Below the pieces are notes generated by a model. It saw only the letters and a program-made list of their open reading frames with translations. It searched no databases and was not told where the DNA came from. Below, one piece after another: positions 15,601 to 29,133 of a stretch of 64,000 nucleotides of DNA (position 1 is the stretch's first letter; every line of letters starts with the position of its first letter). Made by a program: the position numbers and the translations under genes. Source of the stretch: Chlamydoabsidia padenii (lineage: Eukaryota > Mucoromycota > Mucoromycetes > Mucorales > Cunninghamellaceae); assembly GCA_025330725.1 (NCBI GenBank), contig JAIWND010000003.1, forward strand, positions 992,001 through 1,056,000, written 5' to 3'.

Positions 15601-18535
15601 AATGGAAGCATGATATTGGGCTTTTACAGCAATGGCGGCATAATCTCAGAACTCGGATGCAAACAGATGATGATGGTGGCGAAATTATCAAAGATGTGGC
15701 CGATTATGGTGGAAATCAATTGTGTCATCTCAAGCAACTCTTTGACACCACTCGACGGCTATATCCCAGGAACTTTAAAATACCTACCATCTTGGCCGAA
15801 CAACAGCAACGACTGGAGGTGGACGTCTATAATCAAGTCAAGGGTCTTTGTGATTTGATCAACTACCTTCAAACATCAAGACAATTGGATATCAAGTGCA
15901 ATCAAATGAAAATGATGCTGAATGAACAAGGTGGTGATGCCTCTGAGGAAATGGTACAGCAATGGATCGATGACGTCAAGATACATCTTTGTCAATCTCT
16001 GTTGGATCCTCTGCATGACCAACAAGTGCGGCTATGCTCTGGTGCAGCGATCAATGAAACTGGAAGCAATGGTCAAATATGGAACAGCAACAGTATCCGA
16101 ATGGCATGGGACAAGGCACAACATCAGGTCGATTCTTTACAACAGCGGTTACTGGATACTCTTGCATCTTCACGACAAAACCGACTTGCTTTGACATATC
16201 ATAAAAGAGCTACAGTGTTGGAGGCGGCGATACAGTGCGTGCAAGATCAATTGACAGATGCCGTCAATACTCATGGAACCATCGTTTCTGGTGCTTCTCC
16301 TTTGGATTATCAGGCTCAAGAACAAGCATTGCAACTCAATCTGCAGGACTCCAAACAAGCGTTGCATTCGATCGGGTATGATGATATTCGGTCTCTTCTA
16401 TGTCAGCAAGATATTGATGTGATGGCTCGACAAGCAGAGTTGGTTTCTCGGTGGCAATCTGTCTGGCAACAACACGATCAGTTAGATTCTCTGGTTATGA
16501 ATTTTGCTCGGTGGAGACAACTTTTGGCATTATTGGATGGTGTGGAAATTACCTTGGCTCCGGTGGCTGATTGTATTGATACTTGTACAATGACGGTCAA
16601 AGGTGATCTGGATACTAGTACTTTTGATATGGTCCTGAATACATGTCAGGTGGTACAAGCTACTTTATCTACTATAGGCCAATCTATTCCTCATGGTGAT
16701 GATCACAACCGATCGGTGTTTCTGGATCGTTTCGACTCTTTGGTGAATCTGGTGGATGGTTTGGTAGAAATTTTGTTGCGGTATATCAGGGACAAGGCTG
16801 ATCTGATAACGAATAGTATTTTGGACCGGATGGCATCACTTTATGCAATGGGCTGGTGTGAAGAGGATATGAAGCATTCTCTATCACAAAGTATTCGGTT
16901 AAAGTCGGTCATGGAACCCTTGTTGGCACTTTATGGTGGAAAAAATGAAAATCTATTGGTGGCATGTCAACAATCCATACATCATCTGGCAAAGGCTGTG
17001 GAAGCGGAACACTATTACTCGGATGCTATTCTGGTCAAGGCAGCTGAATGTGAACATGATGCAACGGTGCTACTTGTGGAAATAAAAGATCATTATACGG
17101 AACTGGTGGGCTTTACTCCTGGAATAGACTGGCGCCTGGATTTGGGTGTATGGCAATACCGAATAAACAAGTTTGAACAGACTGAAATACAAGATTTCCA
17201 TCACAAGGCTCAACATTCTTGGCTACTCTTCATGGAACCTGACCTGGGTGAAGCAAATCTTTCGCGATTGAAGGCGCTTGAGCACCATATCCAGCAAAAG
17301 ATACAAGTGTGGGTGCAAACTGTGGATACTGAATGGCAAGGGATCAAGACTTTATGGGCTCGAATGGTTTCCCAAGTAACACAAGCTCAATTGGAAGAAC
17401 TAGCGTGGCAACAATGGCAAGCATTCTCGGGGTTGGTAAATGATGCTTGCACTCGTGCGGTTATTCTCGTCGCTGTCCAACGCAAAGAAGAACTAGTAAT
17501 GGTGGAACATGCTTTATCTTTATTGGAACATGAAATACAGCCGATATTGAAAGCGACAACTCTCAGGGGCACTCTGGCTAGCCTTGTAGATTCTTCTTCT
17601 TCTTCAACGTGGATTGATTATCAAGATATAGATAATGCTGTAGACAAATGGAAAACTCTAATCTGCGATCTCCGACATTATCTAGGTAGGCTACATCAAT
17701 ACCAGCTGGCTTGTAGCGAAATCAATAGCTATCTGGATGCCATGGAACACAATATCGACAAGCATATGACAGCAGAATTGGAAACCCGGCACAAAATATA
17801 CAGCGATGCATTGGATATCAGTCTCGAAAAGGCACGGCAACAATCATTGGAGGTGGACATGTTGATGGCAAGGCGGAACCGGTTGGAACAACGATTAAGG
17901 CAACGCATCTATCACCCACGCACTCGAAAGATCTCTTTACCTGCACAACCATTCTCAACAGTAGCAACGCGATCCATCCGACAACGACGACCTCCTAATG
18001 CATATGTGGCGGATCCATCAAATGATCTGGATATGGAAATTGGGCGGATTGTGAACAAGGTGCCTTACAAGGTGGAACTGGAAATGATGCCTGGTGAAGC
18101 TGGTCGATACCGGTTTGGAAACAAGATTGTCTACTGCCGTATTTTGAAAAGTCGGCTGGTGATGGTTAGAGTAGGTGGAGGTAAGAAAGAAGAAGAAAGA
18201 AAAAAAAAGAGAGAGAGAGACCCGGAAGGAGAACTAATTAGTTTTAACATTTACCGTTTATAGGGTGGACTGAACTATCTCAGTTTTTAAGGGAACATGC
18301 TCTTTTGGTGGGAACTGTCATGCGCAAACCATCATTGGATAGCTCTCAAGAAGCGTTCCTCGAAACCAAACGGTGTCCTACTCGACCACTCTCGAGATCC
18401 AATTCGACAGTATCTGTCACAGGTAATGCTGGGTACAAGGATGGAGATCGATACTTTGCCGTGGACTTGCTTGGACATCAACATGAAATGAAAATGACCC
18501 CACATGATAGTATTACCAATAGACGTCGTTTATAA
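12630..18535 (+). CDS. Spectraplakin-like cytoskeletal protein: CH-like N-terminus, long helical rod, C-terminal GAR domain
   Basis: Two exons, 12630-18180 and 18264-18535, give 1,940 residues; 5.55 kb of coding sequence is uninterrupted. Residues about 70-170 contain a degenerate calponin-homology pattern with GKLLLCLIHRFAPEYLP, matching the DGLALCALIHRFRPDL core of CH domains. Residues about 350-1780 are a mostly helical Gln/Leu/His-rich rod with repeated Trp positions, like divergent spectrin repeats. Residues about 1800-1880 form a GAS2-related (GAR) domain: IVNKVPYKVELEMM, GRYRFGNKIVYCRILKS, then VMVRVGGGWTELSQFLREH split by the only intron. GAR domains bind microtubules, and CH domains often bind actin, so a cross-linker role is inferred. 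The start is the first ATG of the frame (MTMFHDTF); the upstream frame is a CT-rich leader. No EF-hand was seen. Confidence 0.8.
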
Positions 18536-19087
18536 ATCTTTTTAATAATAAAAAACCTTATCTCTCTTTTTGATTTGCCTTTCACTCATTTAATCGGAGC
18601 CGAAAAAAACTTTTAGTTGTGTATTATTTTTAGAACATCATGATTTCTGTGTATTTGGCAAGGTGGAATGGTATGAAAACATCCCAACTCATTCTACTTG
18701 ATTTCCTATTACAAACTTGTTCCTATATCTCTTGACATGTCAAATAGTCACAGTGTCATGAATGGTAGGACAAGAAAGTGGATACTCGGAGGGGTTTTAA
18801 TAATTAAATGAAACGAGTGGTCATTGGAGGATGTTTAAGCGGGATTTTAAATGAATTAGCTCGACACCCAGTTTATCCCCTTGCGATTTTTTTTCTTTTC
18901 TTTTTTCTTTGACGCTTTTTCCCTCTATTTTTCTTTTATATATATATATATATATAAAAACTTGGGAACATTCCAGGTCTATCCCTCTTTCTGTTGTAGA
19001 TAATAATAACAAAACTCGGTCGGATCTCTTTCTTTTTTTTATTTTTTATCCGTCATAATTACCTCTTTTTATAATCACACACCACTA
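18536..19087. promoter_or_regulatory. Upstream region of the NDT80/PhoG gene
   Basis: About 550 nt between tandem plus-strand genes. It contains GCGGGATTTTAAA at 18839-18851 (recurrent element), an (AT)n run near 18938-18954 and a T-rich stretch before the ATG. No coding sequence is supported. Confidence 0.45.
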
Positions 19088-21269
19088 ATGTTACATTCCC
19101 TTCCTCAACCACATTCTTCCACTGTGCGACCCACGGCGGATTCAAGACAACCTACTTCTTTGGAATACACTTCAAGGTAAAAGAATAAGGCAAAAACAAA
19201 CATATAGGAACAAGACATGGTGGGTCTATCCTTCTTAATCTGTGACATTGGTTCCTTTGACCGACACTTATTTACTGATTTACTAATCTTGATTCTTCTT
19301 TATTAACCTTTCTTTTAGAGATTCATATACTCAAGAACACTTGGGAAATGGGATACCCTCAAGTCCTGTCAAAGCCGATTCTCCGACGTAAGTTCCCAAA
19401 AAGAATACATTTGTGTTGCGTTTCACTAGCAATGGCTTTGTTACTGAAGAAACTTTTTTTTTTTTCTTTGTTTAACAGTGTCTCGATGTCTCAACCTACG
19501 ACGCCTCGACCTACAGGATCACCTCACTTACAACCACCTGTTACCCCTAGAGATGATCATTACTCTCACCAACCTTATTTGATCGATACCAGTATTAGAC
19601 GAAAACGTCGGGAATCTGATTATACAACTGATACTCCTACTTTTGGAATGACACATTATCGCGGTAACATTTATACCTCTGATAAATCAACAGTGTAAGT
19701 ATTGAGGGAAGGGGGAACAAAATAAAAACAAAACACATCTAATCTAGTTTTATTATGTATAGATTGGATGTCCAGATACAATCTAAAGTGGATCGTGGCT
19801 TCTTCCTGGCTGACAATGATTGGACCTGTTATCGTCGAAATTACTTTCAAACCAGTAGTTCCTTCTCTTTACAAGGTGTGGTGGTGTTATATGAAGGACA
19901 AGAATTACCTTGTCTGGTGCAAGACCCTGAAGACAAAAAGATCCTTCATCCTATTGAACAATTCTACATTGGTATCTCTGCTCGACTCTCCGATTGTAGT
20001 AAACCCATCTCATTAATCCAACATACTGCTAAACGTGACAAGGGACCTCAAACTACACCAGAACCTAAACCAATCCGTCCTGGTGGCAATCTTTCATTTA
20101 GTTCGGTGGGTGCTAATCATTCCATTGTTACTTTTGAACGTATTCAATTCAAATCTGCTACTGCTAATAATGGTAAACGTCGGGCTGCTCAACAATATTA
20201 TGTGGTGGTTATGGAATTATATGCCAAAGTACGATCTTCAGGGAAAATGATACCGGTGGCGTCAATGGATTCGGAATTATTGGTTGTACGTGGTAGAAGT
20301 CCTGGTCATTATGCTGAATCCCATGGATCTTCTTCTTCTTCTTCTAAATTAACAAAGGTCAACACCATTAATAATGATACGGTCGGGGGTCCTATACGTC
20401 GATCTTATCGTCTAACTACTTTAACTTCACCACCGATGATTCCTGGTCACCCTCCTCCCCATCCTCATCCTCATACACCTACTTATGCATCAAATGCACC
20501 TCCTCATCCATCTGCAATGTATACAGCTGATTATCCACCTTATGATTATCCACCTCATGGTAATGGAATCCACTATGCCTATGCACCTCACGCAGGCGTG
20601 CCAATGGTGCCTCATCATCAACATCCTCATCTTCTTCATTCATCTTCACCTAATGGACATTATGATTATCATACTTCTTCACCTACTTCTCATCATCATC
20701 ATCATCATCATCCTCTTCCACCACCTCAGACAGCTTACCCAGTATCTTTGCCACCACCACCAGCACTCATGCCACCACGATCAGATCCTGTTTATGAACA
20801 CCCATATCATCAACCTCATTATCCATCATTGCCACCACCTATGCATCGATCTGAATCTGCACCTTCGACAAGTGATCACCATTTTAACAAGGAAGAGGAA
20901 CAACGACAACATTGGACAAGGGTTAGAATGGCATCCACACCTGATCAACAAGAACACCACAATGGATCTCCTTTCTTACCTCATCCTTCTCCTCACCATC
21001 CTCCTCCTCATCAACAGCAACATCACACTTATTATTCACAACAACCACTATCTCCCATGTCATATTACCATCCTCATCTTCCCCCTCCTGGTCGACAAAG
21101 GTAAGTTATTCAATGCCAATCTTAATATTAAACTAACTCTCTTTTGGTATATAGTATGGCTCCTCCGGAAGCAGCACATCACTGGCAACAACAGCAGCAG
21201 TGGCGTGAGGAAACTTGTTCTCGTCATGACATGGGAAACAAAATGGAATCAAAACCTGAAATCGAATAA
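19088..21269 (+). CDS. NDT80/PhoG-family transcription factor (vib-1/xprG type)
   Basis: Five exons (19088-19176, 19319-19387, 19479-19694, 19763-21100, 21155-21269) give 608 residues. The N-terminal ~115 residues are Ser/Thr/Pro-rich. Residues about 125-305 are the DNA-binding domain, with family landmarks SKVDRGFFLADNDWTCYRRN, FYIGISARLSDCSKPI, QHTAKRDKGPQTTPEPKPIR, FERIQFKSATANNGKRRAAQ and ending LLVVRGRSPGHY. Relatives bind MSE-like sites and control meiosis in yeast, and proteolysis, starvation response and cell death in filamentous fungi. The C-terminal half is His/Pro-rich with a (CAT)n-encoded His run near 20690-20715 and a final Gln run. Every exon joins in phase with consensus splice sites. 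Which process it controls here cannot be told. Confidence 0.95.
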
Positions 21270-23262
21270 AGTGGGCTCTTGTCTTTACATTAACTTTAGC
21301 TAATCTCCCCTCACATATACATATAGTCCTTTTAATACACAACTCATTTTGAATAAATAAATAAAAAACCATGTCACCTTTTGTGGATTCATTGTATTGT
21401 GTAACGGTAATACCATTCATGCTCGAAGACGGAATTTAAATTGTCTCTGGGGCATCAAAGTATAAAGAAAAGACGTTTACCCCCTTTTACCTACTTTGAC
21501 AGTTTAAAAAAAGATCTAACAGACAGGTTGTGTATTTTTTGCCATTTTATTGAATACAAGCAAACAGCAGGGAAATGAATCTTGTCGAGTTCGCTCCCTG
21601 AAGTGTCACCGTATTATAAAATAGACAATTTATACCTCCGCTATTTTTTCCCCTCTTCTTTCTCCATTCCCTTCTTCATCACACACACTAATCTTGTAGT
21701 CAATAGGTTTTTATGCCCCAATAAAGTGTATATGTTTAAATGTAATTAGGAAACGAGGTAAAGGGGGGAAAAGTGTCTTGGAATGAAGATGAATCAACTT
21801 TTTTTTAAAAAACATGGGCTTGGATGAAAATCAGGTACGAAGAATGACTTTTATATAATACATAGCACCTAATAGTACGTTATTACTTGAAGTCAACATA
21901 ATTACACTGCTAATGATTTGTTGGGTATATTCTGGTGCTGCATAAATGTAGTGTACCCAAGAAAGTCTGGAGAATCATCAACCATAAAAGTAAGTACATA
22001 GAAAACGCAAGAGGGGGAGCTCATCTCTTTTTTATATATATATATCTTTTTATGTAGCCTGTACTTTATCAATCCTATCTTTACAAGTTAAATCACTACA
22101 GGTGGAACACTTTGACTTTTTGATAAAATTGATGCAACACAAGACCGAGACTATAATGAATGCTTATCATTTGTGATGGGGTCATGTCACTTTGGGACGA
22201 GCGAATGGTGCTCCTATTATTGCAAGAGTTCTTTTTTACTGACCTTATCACTTGACACCTGAAAATGGTAAGAAGAAAAGGGGGGCGACAAATATTTATA
22301 CTATACTAATGCTTCATGGTGATCTTGTGTTTAGCAGGTTTGCTCTAACATAGACCTGAAACCACTTGGTGCCCAACATTTATATGACGATCAGCAGCTC
22401 TGACAATCAACAGCCTGACCACGTGGCTATTATTCCAACATTGTTTACCAAGGATCCACTTGTCAACACAAACTTGTACATTCCCCATGTAGTTTGTCAA
22501 TCCCCCTCCCCTCCTGTAGTTTTAGTTTATCTTTTAATCCTCTTTTAATAAAACATGGAGTTTTTACGGAATTCTTTTTATGGAATATGGTCATTATCTA
22601 CTGAAACAATTACCGATGCACATCTCCGAGATGCGTTTTTATTTTTAGTTTGCATACAATCGTCTTTTAATGTGATCAAGTCATTCATCTGCATGTACCT
22701 TTTGGGAAAATCGTCGGTGTTTCAAAATCGGCGTTTTAAAAATGGCATGAACGGGCTCCATCCTATACGAACGAGAACGCACAGACCTCGTTCCTTTAAC
22801 ATCAGGTTCCAACACATTGCCTTTTTGACATTCATTTACATATCGATACGATAGAGATGAATCTCATGCTCTGTCTAATTCTTTTGGACCACGCGGACTG
22901 ATGATTTTTTCCCAGACCTCTCTTTATGATAAAAGTCGAACACAGACCTCTTTCCCTCCGCCAAAGGCGATAATTCAATGCCCGCCCACATACAAATATA
23001 TCCTTGTCCTACATTGACAACAGTGATTAGTGTTTTATTCATCATATTAATGTTAAAAAGTAAAAAGGCATAGCTAGATCTAGGTAGGATCAAATTCTAA
23101 TGGGACTAGTAAAGAAGGAAGGCAAATAAACATATACTATTTAAAAAAGGTGATATAGATGACTATTACTATATATATAAAGAGCATCATACGTATACAC
23201 AATAACAGACACATAAAACTAAATGGTAAGAGGTAATAAAAAAGAGTGTAATGGGAATAAAA
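21270..23262. other. 2-kb gap, no gene seen
   Basis: AT-rich sequence between the convergent NDT80/PhoG and TALE homeodomain genes. Open frames on both strands are short and show no splice sites, domains or coding bias that I can support. An ATATAT run lies near 22036. Confidence 0.5.
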
Positions 23263-24134
23263 TCACCTGATGGCGACCGAGTAACAGTCCGTCATGTCAA
23301 AGTTGGGCAGTTTTGTGCGTCGAAAAGCCCATCGCCTGGTATCATCCGAGTAAGTATCTATACAACCAAAAAGAAGAAAAAAAAGGTGAGTTTACAAGTG
23401 TGAGATGTATTTTTTTTTTCTCTTATTACCTGCAAAGCCTTGATATGCATATATATCAAGTTGACGACGCTTATTTTGTTGTTCCAAAAGAAGACTATCA
23501 GCAGAATAAAACGAAAGGTGATGTTGTAAACCTTCAGATTCCAACATGGGTTGTAAGATTCTTCGTCGAGCATTAATAAACCAGTTACTGATTTGATTCA
23601 CGGTCAATCCTGTCTGTTTGGCCAAGTCTATTTTTTCTTTTTCTGAAGGGTATGGATGCTGTTTGTGTAGAACGAGCCATTGTTTGAGGAATTCGGTGAC
23701 TTGTTTAGGTAGGTTGCCTCGTCGTCGTTTCTTGTTGGGTACAGTGTCGATGGTGTCAAGACTGTCACATGAGCTGGTGGATGATGTGCTAGTACTTGGA
23801 GTTACATCAATGTCTATCAAAAAAGGGTCAATTACATTCAATATGAGAGAGGGAAGAGGGTAGACTTACCAGTTTCTTGTGGGGATGAGGACCATAGTTT
23901 TGCATTTCGGTCCATCATTAGCATGATCTTTTCTTTGTATTCACCAATCTTGGCATTTTGTTGCGGTAATCTATCTTGATGATTAATTGTAGCATCATTG
24001 TGAAATAAGACCACAGGACTGAATACACGTTGCTAAATTAAGATATCCATTGGTTAACATCACATGCCCTTCCCGTATATATGGTAGTTGTTTCTTTTGT
24101 TTTAGATGGTACTTACTGTTTTAAAATATGACAT
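23263..24134 (-). CDS. TALE-class homeodomain transcription factor
   Basis: Four minus-strand exons (24134-24117, 24032-23870, 23813-23430, 23357-23263) give 219 residues. The homeodomain starts with KKRRRGNLPKQVTEFLKQWL, has the three-residue TALE loop extension (PYP in HPYPSEKEK) and a recognition helix QISNWFINARRRI, the canonical WFINARRR. The N-terminus is short, with a Ser/Thr/Asp-rich segment before the homeodomain; the C-terminus ends FDMTDCYSVAIR. Fungal TALE proteins act in mating or development, often as heterodimer partners, but no mating-type context is visible here. Exon 1 codes for only six residues (MSYFKT). The element TTCAAATACCGC lies about 127 nt upstream of the ATG. Confidence 0.92.
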
Positions 24135-25252
24135 GGATGTATGTTTCTTGTAAATAGAAGAGTGGGAAGAGCTATTGTAAAAAATAAAATAAAAATAAAA
24201 AGTGAGAAGAAAGCGAAAGAGAAGAGACGAAAGAAAAAAGTTTTGTAGGTTTTCTTTTATTTCAAATACCGCGCTGGTGTGTGCGGAGTTTATTTCCTTT
24301 TTGGGAACTTGGCCAGTGTTCCGTTGAATGTCATCTTCACTATCGTCATCCGACCTCTCCTTGGTCGCCCCTTTTATGAGCCCTCATGACCTTGAACTTT
24401 ATGGAAAAAGAAAATTACTTTTTGTCTGGTACCTTCTGTTTTGTCCCCTTTTACTCCCCCTGTCAACAAGACAAATAACCTACTGTACTCCCGTTTATTG
24501 ATTGTTCATTCATGCTGGATTTTAAACCCCGATTTCAGTAACAAGGCAAAAATAGACATGCATTTAGGAGATGAGGTACTGAAAAAAAAAAGCGGGTTTT
24601 TTTCTTCTTCATCATCCTTTGAAAGGAGAACAAGGAGAAATGAGAAGAAACGTGGATCATCACTCAATTTGTAGGCGTACATGGTCAAGAAATGGAGAAG
24701 AAAGAGTGATTACATAAGATCCACTTGTATGCATTGACCATCATTTGATTCTGTTTGTCCATGGTGTACTATCCTGCTTTTTTTTTTTTTTCGCCGCCCT
24801 TTTTCCCTCGTAAAAAAAGACTCCTTTCGATCCAGGGGATGATGGAAACAATAAAGTTAATCGATGAACGTCCTTTTGAAAGGAAAAGGACCTCATCATC
24901 ATCAAAAAATAAAATGGATACACATGGATTTGTCGTGTTACCCTGACTTGTAATATATATTATATAAAGGAGACTTTCGACATGGACCTGAAAAAGGAAA
25001 ACCAGCATCATCCTTTCGAGGTATGTAGAAGAAGAATATCAACCAATCAGATGTCCTTCTGAAACCTTTTTTATAATAAACTTGCTTTCCCCCCTTTTTT
25101 TATTTAGTCGTCCTTTTAGACAATGGGTTTCCCTCATCCAAAAGGTAGAATTTGTACCCTGTCAATCTATAAAGACACAATTATAATTGGTATAATGAGG
25201 ACTTTATTAATTAAATAAGACTATATATTGATTATGCTATACTATACTAATT

Positions 25253-25291
<39 letters not shown>

Positions 25292-25361
25292 AGAGAGAGA
25301 GAGAGGCCCACCGCCTAAGGATCATTTGTTTATAGACCCCTAGCTGTTTAAACCCGCCTAT
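24135..25361. other. Gap between TALE factor and kinesin genes
   Basis: About 1.2 kb. Besides the TALE promoter side (TTCAAATACCGC at 24261-24272) it holds TTTAAACCCCGA (24521-24532), an A35 run (25254-25288) followed by GA repeats, and TTTAAACCCGCC near 25348, just past the kinesin stop. No gene is supported. Confidence 0.5.
25254..25305 (+). repeat. Poly(A) tract followed by (GA)n
   Basis: 35 A followed directly by about eight GA units, in the 3' flank of the kinesin gene. Confidence 0.9.
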
Positions 25362-28300
25362 CTATTTAGCCTTAATGGATTCCAGTAATTGTATCCTTGC
25401 CGCTTGTTGTTGAATAATCTTTTCCTTATCACCCACATCCTTGACCAATTGATCCATTTGTTGAGCCATCAGAGACATGGTTTGCGTCAAATGGTGGTTG
25501 CCTACTGCATCGTCTTGTAAACTGAAGATTGCCTTTTTTGTTGAAAACAGTGGTGATGATGACTCCATAAAGAGAGGAGTAGGTGCATTGGGATGATGAT
25601 GCTGGTTCCGATCGTGCACGCAGGTCAGTTGGCGCCCAATAAAACAAGTGTCTGTCGTATAATTTCCTGTTGGATTCTGCACATATCGGATCGACATTTC
25701 ATTGTTGTTGGTTTCTTGTTGTTGTTGTCTGTTGGTTTCATTCTCCGGTGCCATCGAGTGAGACATTGGGTGATGACAATATGGCGTCAGGGATTGGTAG
25801 TAAGGTTGTTCTTGGTACCAGCCAAGTTGATTGACAATCAATTGCTGATCCTTTTCCAGTTTTTCCAATGCTGCTCGAGTGACCCTGTGCTCTTCCATGG
25901 CGATCTTTTTCCATTCCGTGAGTTCGTCCAACTGTAGTGCTCGGCCACCATCATATGTATCGTCTTGTTTAGTGACATGTTCCAAAACATCTTGGATCGA
26001 TTTGACCTTGTCTTCCAATGAAGCAAGTTTGCTTCGATCTTCATAATCGAGAGCTCGGCCTAGTTCTTGGTCGAGATATCCACCGTCGATAGATCCAGTG
26101 GGTGTCGCAAGTCCACTAACATTACAGCAACCATCATCGTCACTGTCAGTAGTTGGCGATAAAGGGGGCTGTAGTACAGGATTCAAAGAGAGTGAAGGTC
26201 GAGTTGATTCCATGACTGAGGTATGGTCAAGATATTCCAGTTGCTCCAAAGTGTCGTGGTAATGCTCAAGTATAGAGTCTAGTTCGACCATGGTTTGATT
26301 CGGATCCAGTTGTTCCAAATACATTTTCAGTAAAGGGTCGGGCGGCGGGTTTTGAGGCGCTTGTAATGTGTCCCGCTCGACTTGTAGTTGTGCATACTTT
26401 TTGCCAAGAATGTCCAATTGTTCCAAAAGTGATTTCTGTTGAGAAAACCCCTTTTCAATGGCGCCTAACAATTGTTGCTGTAAATCCAAGATGGTATTGT
26501 CCTTGTCGCAAGATTCAAGTTTCAGTGTTTCTAAATTACTGGTGAGCCGATTGTGCTGTTCTTCGCTGGTCGCAAGTTGTTGTTCCAGACTTTGAATATA
26601 GAGTTCCGTGGTTTTTCCATCTTCCTTCCACCTGGCCATCTTGTTTCTATGTTCCTCCAACGCACTCTTGTCTTGAGCAGCGTCAAAGATAGCCTGTTTT
26701 AATTTGGACTCTAGTTCTTCAATATAAGCAATGTTGTTGTGTTCTTGGTCAATGGTCTTGGTGAGTCTATGATGTAGTTCCGTCATGGCTTTATCTTGGT
26801 CGTCATAGGATTGTTGTAAATGGTTGTACTTGACATGAAGGCGTTCCAGTTCCAAGGTTTGATGACTGTAAGCAGCGTTGGATGCGCCGAGTTCGGAAAC
26901 CAGTGTGGCGATCCCTTGTTCATAATCTTCAATAACAGACCCCAGATTTAAAGGCATGATGACGACTTTTTCAATAGTAGATTCCGAGTTTGCAGTTGTG
27001 ACATGGCTAATGTCCAGTTCAGGCGATATGTCAGTCCCCAAAGTCGTTTCCACCTTTCCACACAGCATACCAAAGGATTGATTATTCAAGGCGGCCGAAT
27101 AGGATGCATTGTTGTCTGTCAATTCCACCACTTGTTTCTTGAGTTTTCGCACCAAAGATCGTAAAAGCTTTAGGTTGTTTGTCGTTTTCCAATCCTGGTT
27201 CCGTTCTGATCGAGGTTTGATGTTGAGGGCACGATTGGCAAACTGCAAAGTGTTGAGAGTTTCCGCCACGTGGATTGAATTAGCACAAGCAATCATGAGT
27301 GTAGTCGCATTACCACCGAGTGAGTCCCGCAAAAGCCGTGTTAATTTGGAGTCTCGATAAGGAACATGTTTGTCACGTCTTGATAGATCACCGAGGGCTG
27401 AAAGGACATTTCCCAACGCATGCAACCCGGCATTGATGTTGATTCCTTCTTTACGCTGATTTCCTTCCGTTGCTGTTTGCTTCAACTAGTAATAAATGTG
27501 GAATATATGAGTTGATGTTTAAGATAAAGATATATATAAATTGTTGTCTTACCCGTTCACTACCAGCCAGGTCTACAAAATGGAATTTTGATGTAGTAAT
27601 GACGCCATTGTTTCGAGGAGAGGATGTTCCTGATTGACTTGTTCCAGTAGACCGTGGTTGTTCTTGTTGAAGAGTCACCGAAAGGATAGCATGAGACCGA
27701 GAAGACTTGTCGTTCATACCAGTTGCACCAGTTGCTCGATGTTTCGTCCCTTGTTCCAAGTAACTAGAGTCAATACAAATATATCAGGTTAATCAACGAG
27801 AATATAACACCCCCCCCTTTTTTTCTATTTTCCTACTTACTAAAGCACATCATTCGCATTGCACACGTTCATCTCTTTTACCCCCACACAGTGGATTTGT
27901 CCTTTCGCATCTTCACGGATTGATATCGAGGGACGTTCAGTTGCTGGAGCATCATTCAGGAGATCATTTAATTGTTCATTGTGAATTTCAATAAAGGAAA
28001 CTTTGACAGTGTACTTGAATGCTGGTGATTCGGCGCTTGTTGTTGACAGAGTCGATGAAGATGCCATGGATTGTTCGAGTGGTGTACTTGTCGTTCCTGT
28101 TGATGAGCTTTTATCCATCCGCTGATGTAATAAATCAAATAGGTAAACCATAGCGCGTGGTACGATTCCTTCATCAGTCTTGTCGGATCGATCGTCAGGT
28201 TGTGCTGTTCCCATAGTGTATGTTTTCCCCTAATGAATACAATAGTAGTCAGTTTCATTAATACAGTGTTCAAACCAGCTATGACGGGCTTTGTTGGCTT

Positions 28301-28836
28301 ACCGAAGAAGTTTGACCCTGTAATGGAAGAAGACCAGAATGGTAAGGGATTAGATGGATTTATTTAATACCAAAAAGTTATAAACTTACATATGCAAGCA
28401 CAGTGACATTGAATCCTATACAAAAAAAAAAAGTTGGTATTATGAATCATGAAGACGTACTTTTCTTTTCTTTTTTATACCTTGAGCAAACTTGTGGACC
28501 AACTTCACACCAAGTGCTTCGAATATATCGTTTTGTGGCGTAGTAGGTCCAAACACATGGTCAAATGTAAAGAGTTTGTTATGAGGCACAACACGCACTG
28601 TATTTCCAACAAACTTCAAACAATCGTGAGGTTGATTGTCTTCAAAGTCATTGACAGATCGAATACGAAGAGCTAGCAAATGTGTAAAAGATAAAGAGTA
28701 TACAGTTATTACATCCGTCTTTAACCTTTAATACATTCGGACCATCGTCCCCCAGTTTATTCCTTTTCTCGTAAAAGTAATTACCTACTTGTATGGATGG
28801 AGTGGTAGCTGTAGACATGTGTTCTTCGTTCGGCAT
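25362..28836 (-). CDS. Kinesin-4-like motor protein
   Basis: A multi-exon minus-strand gene of roughly 1,050-1,100 codons; the last exon is 27485-25362. The N-terminal motor domain shows [10 protein letters not shown], the P-loop AYGQTSSGKTYTMG, switch [11 protein letters not shown] and switch [53 protein letters not shown] and [11 protein letters not shown] are most like kinesin-4 (KIF4/KIF21) motors. The neck is followed by long coiled coils and a Gln/Asn/His-rich C-terminal region ending with a short coiled coil. Kinesin-4 motors move to plus ends and limit microtubule growth. The ATG at 28836 was taken because exon 1 then splices in phase to VALRIR; an internal ATG at 28818 is an alternative start. 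No Cys-rich chromokinesin motif was seen, so a chromosome role is uncertain. Confidence 0.9.
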
Positions 28837-29133
28837 GTATATAGTCAAATAAGGTATATTAAGAGGATATAATTGGTGGGTGGGAAAGAAGTAAAGAAGA
28901 AGAATAAAAAATCAGCCGGGATTAAGGGGGCAAAATGTTGGTTTCATCATCCCCTTCGTTGTCGAAAATTGAATTCTAGCATAATTTTTTCTTTCCGGAT
29001 AGATCAGATACATTCCCTAATCCCCTCTCCCCTTTCTAAAAACCCAAAGAGTATATTATGATGACAAATAATAGATTTATTTAAAAGAGAGAGAGAGAGA
29101 GAGAGAGATACACTATACTAATAAATCCAAAGT
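28837..29133. other. Spacer between the kinesin promoter and uL4 3' end
   Basis: About 300 nt with a weak element CCGGGATTAAG at about 28917 (81 nt upstream of the kinesin ATG) and a (GA)n run at 29085-29108 in the uL4 3' UTR. Confidence 0.45.

Noticed and set aside
22366..22854. Short plus-strand frames in the 2-kb gap before the TALE gene
   Set aside because: Two unrelated short frames without splice sites, domains or coding bias.
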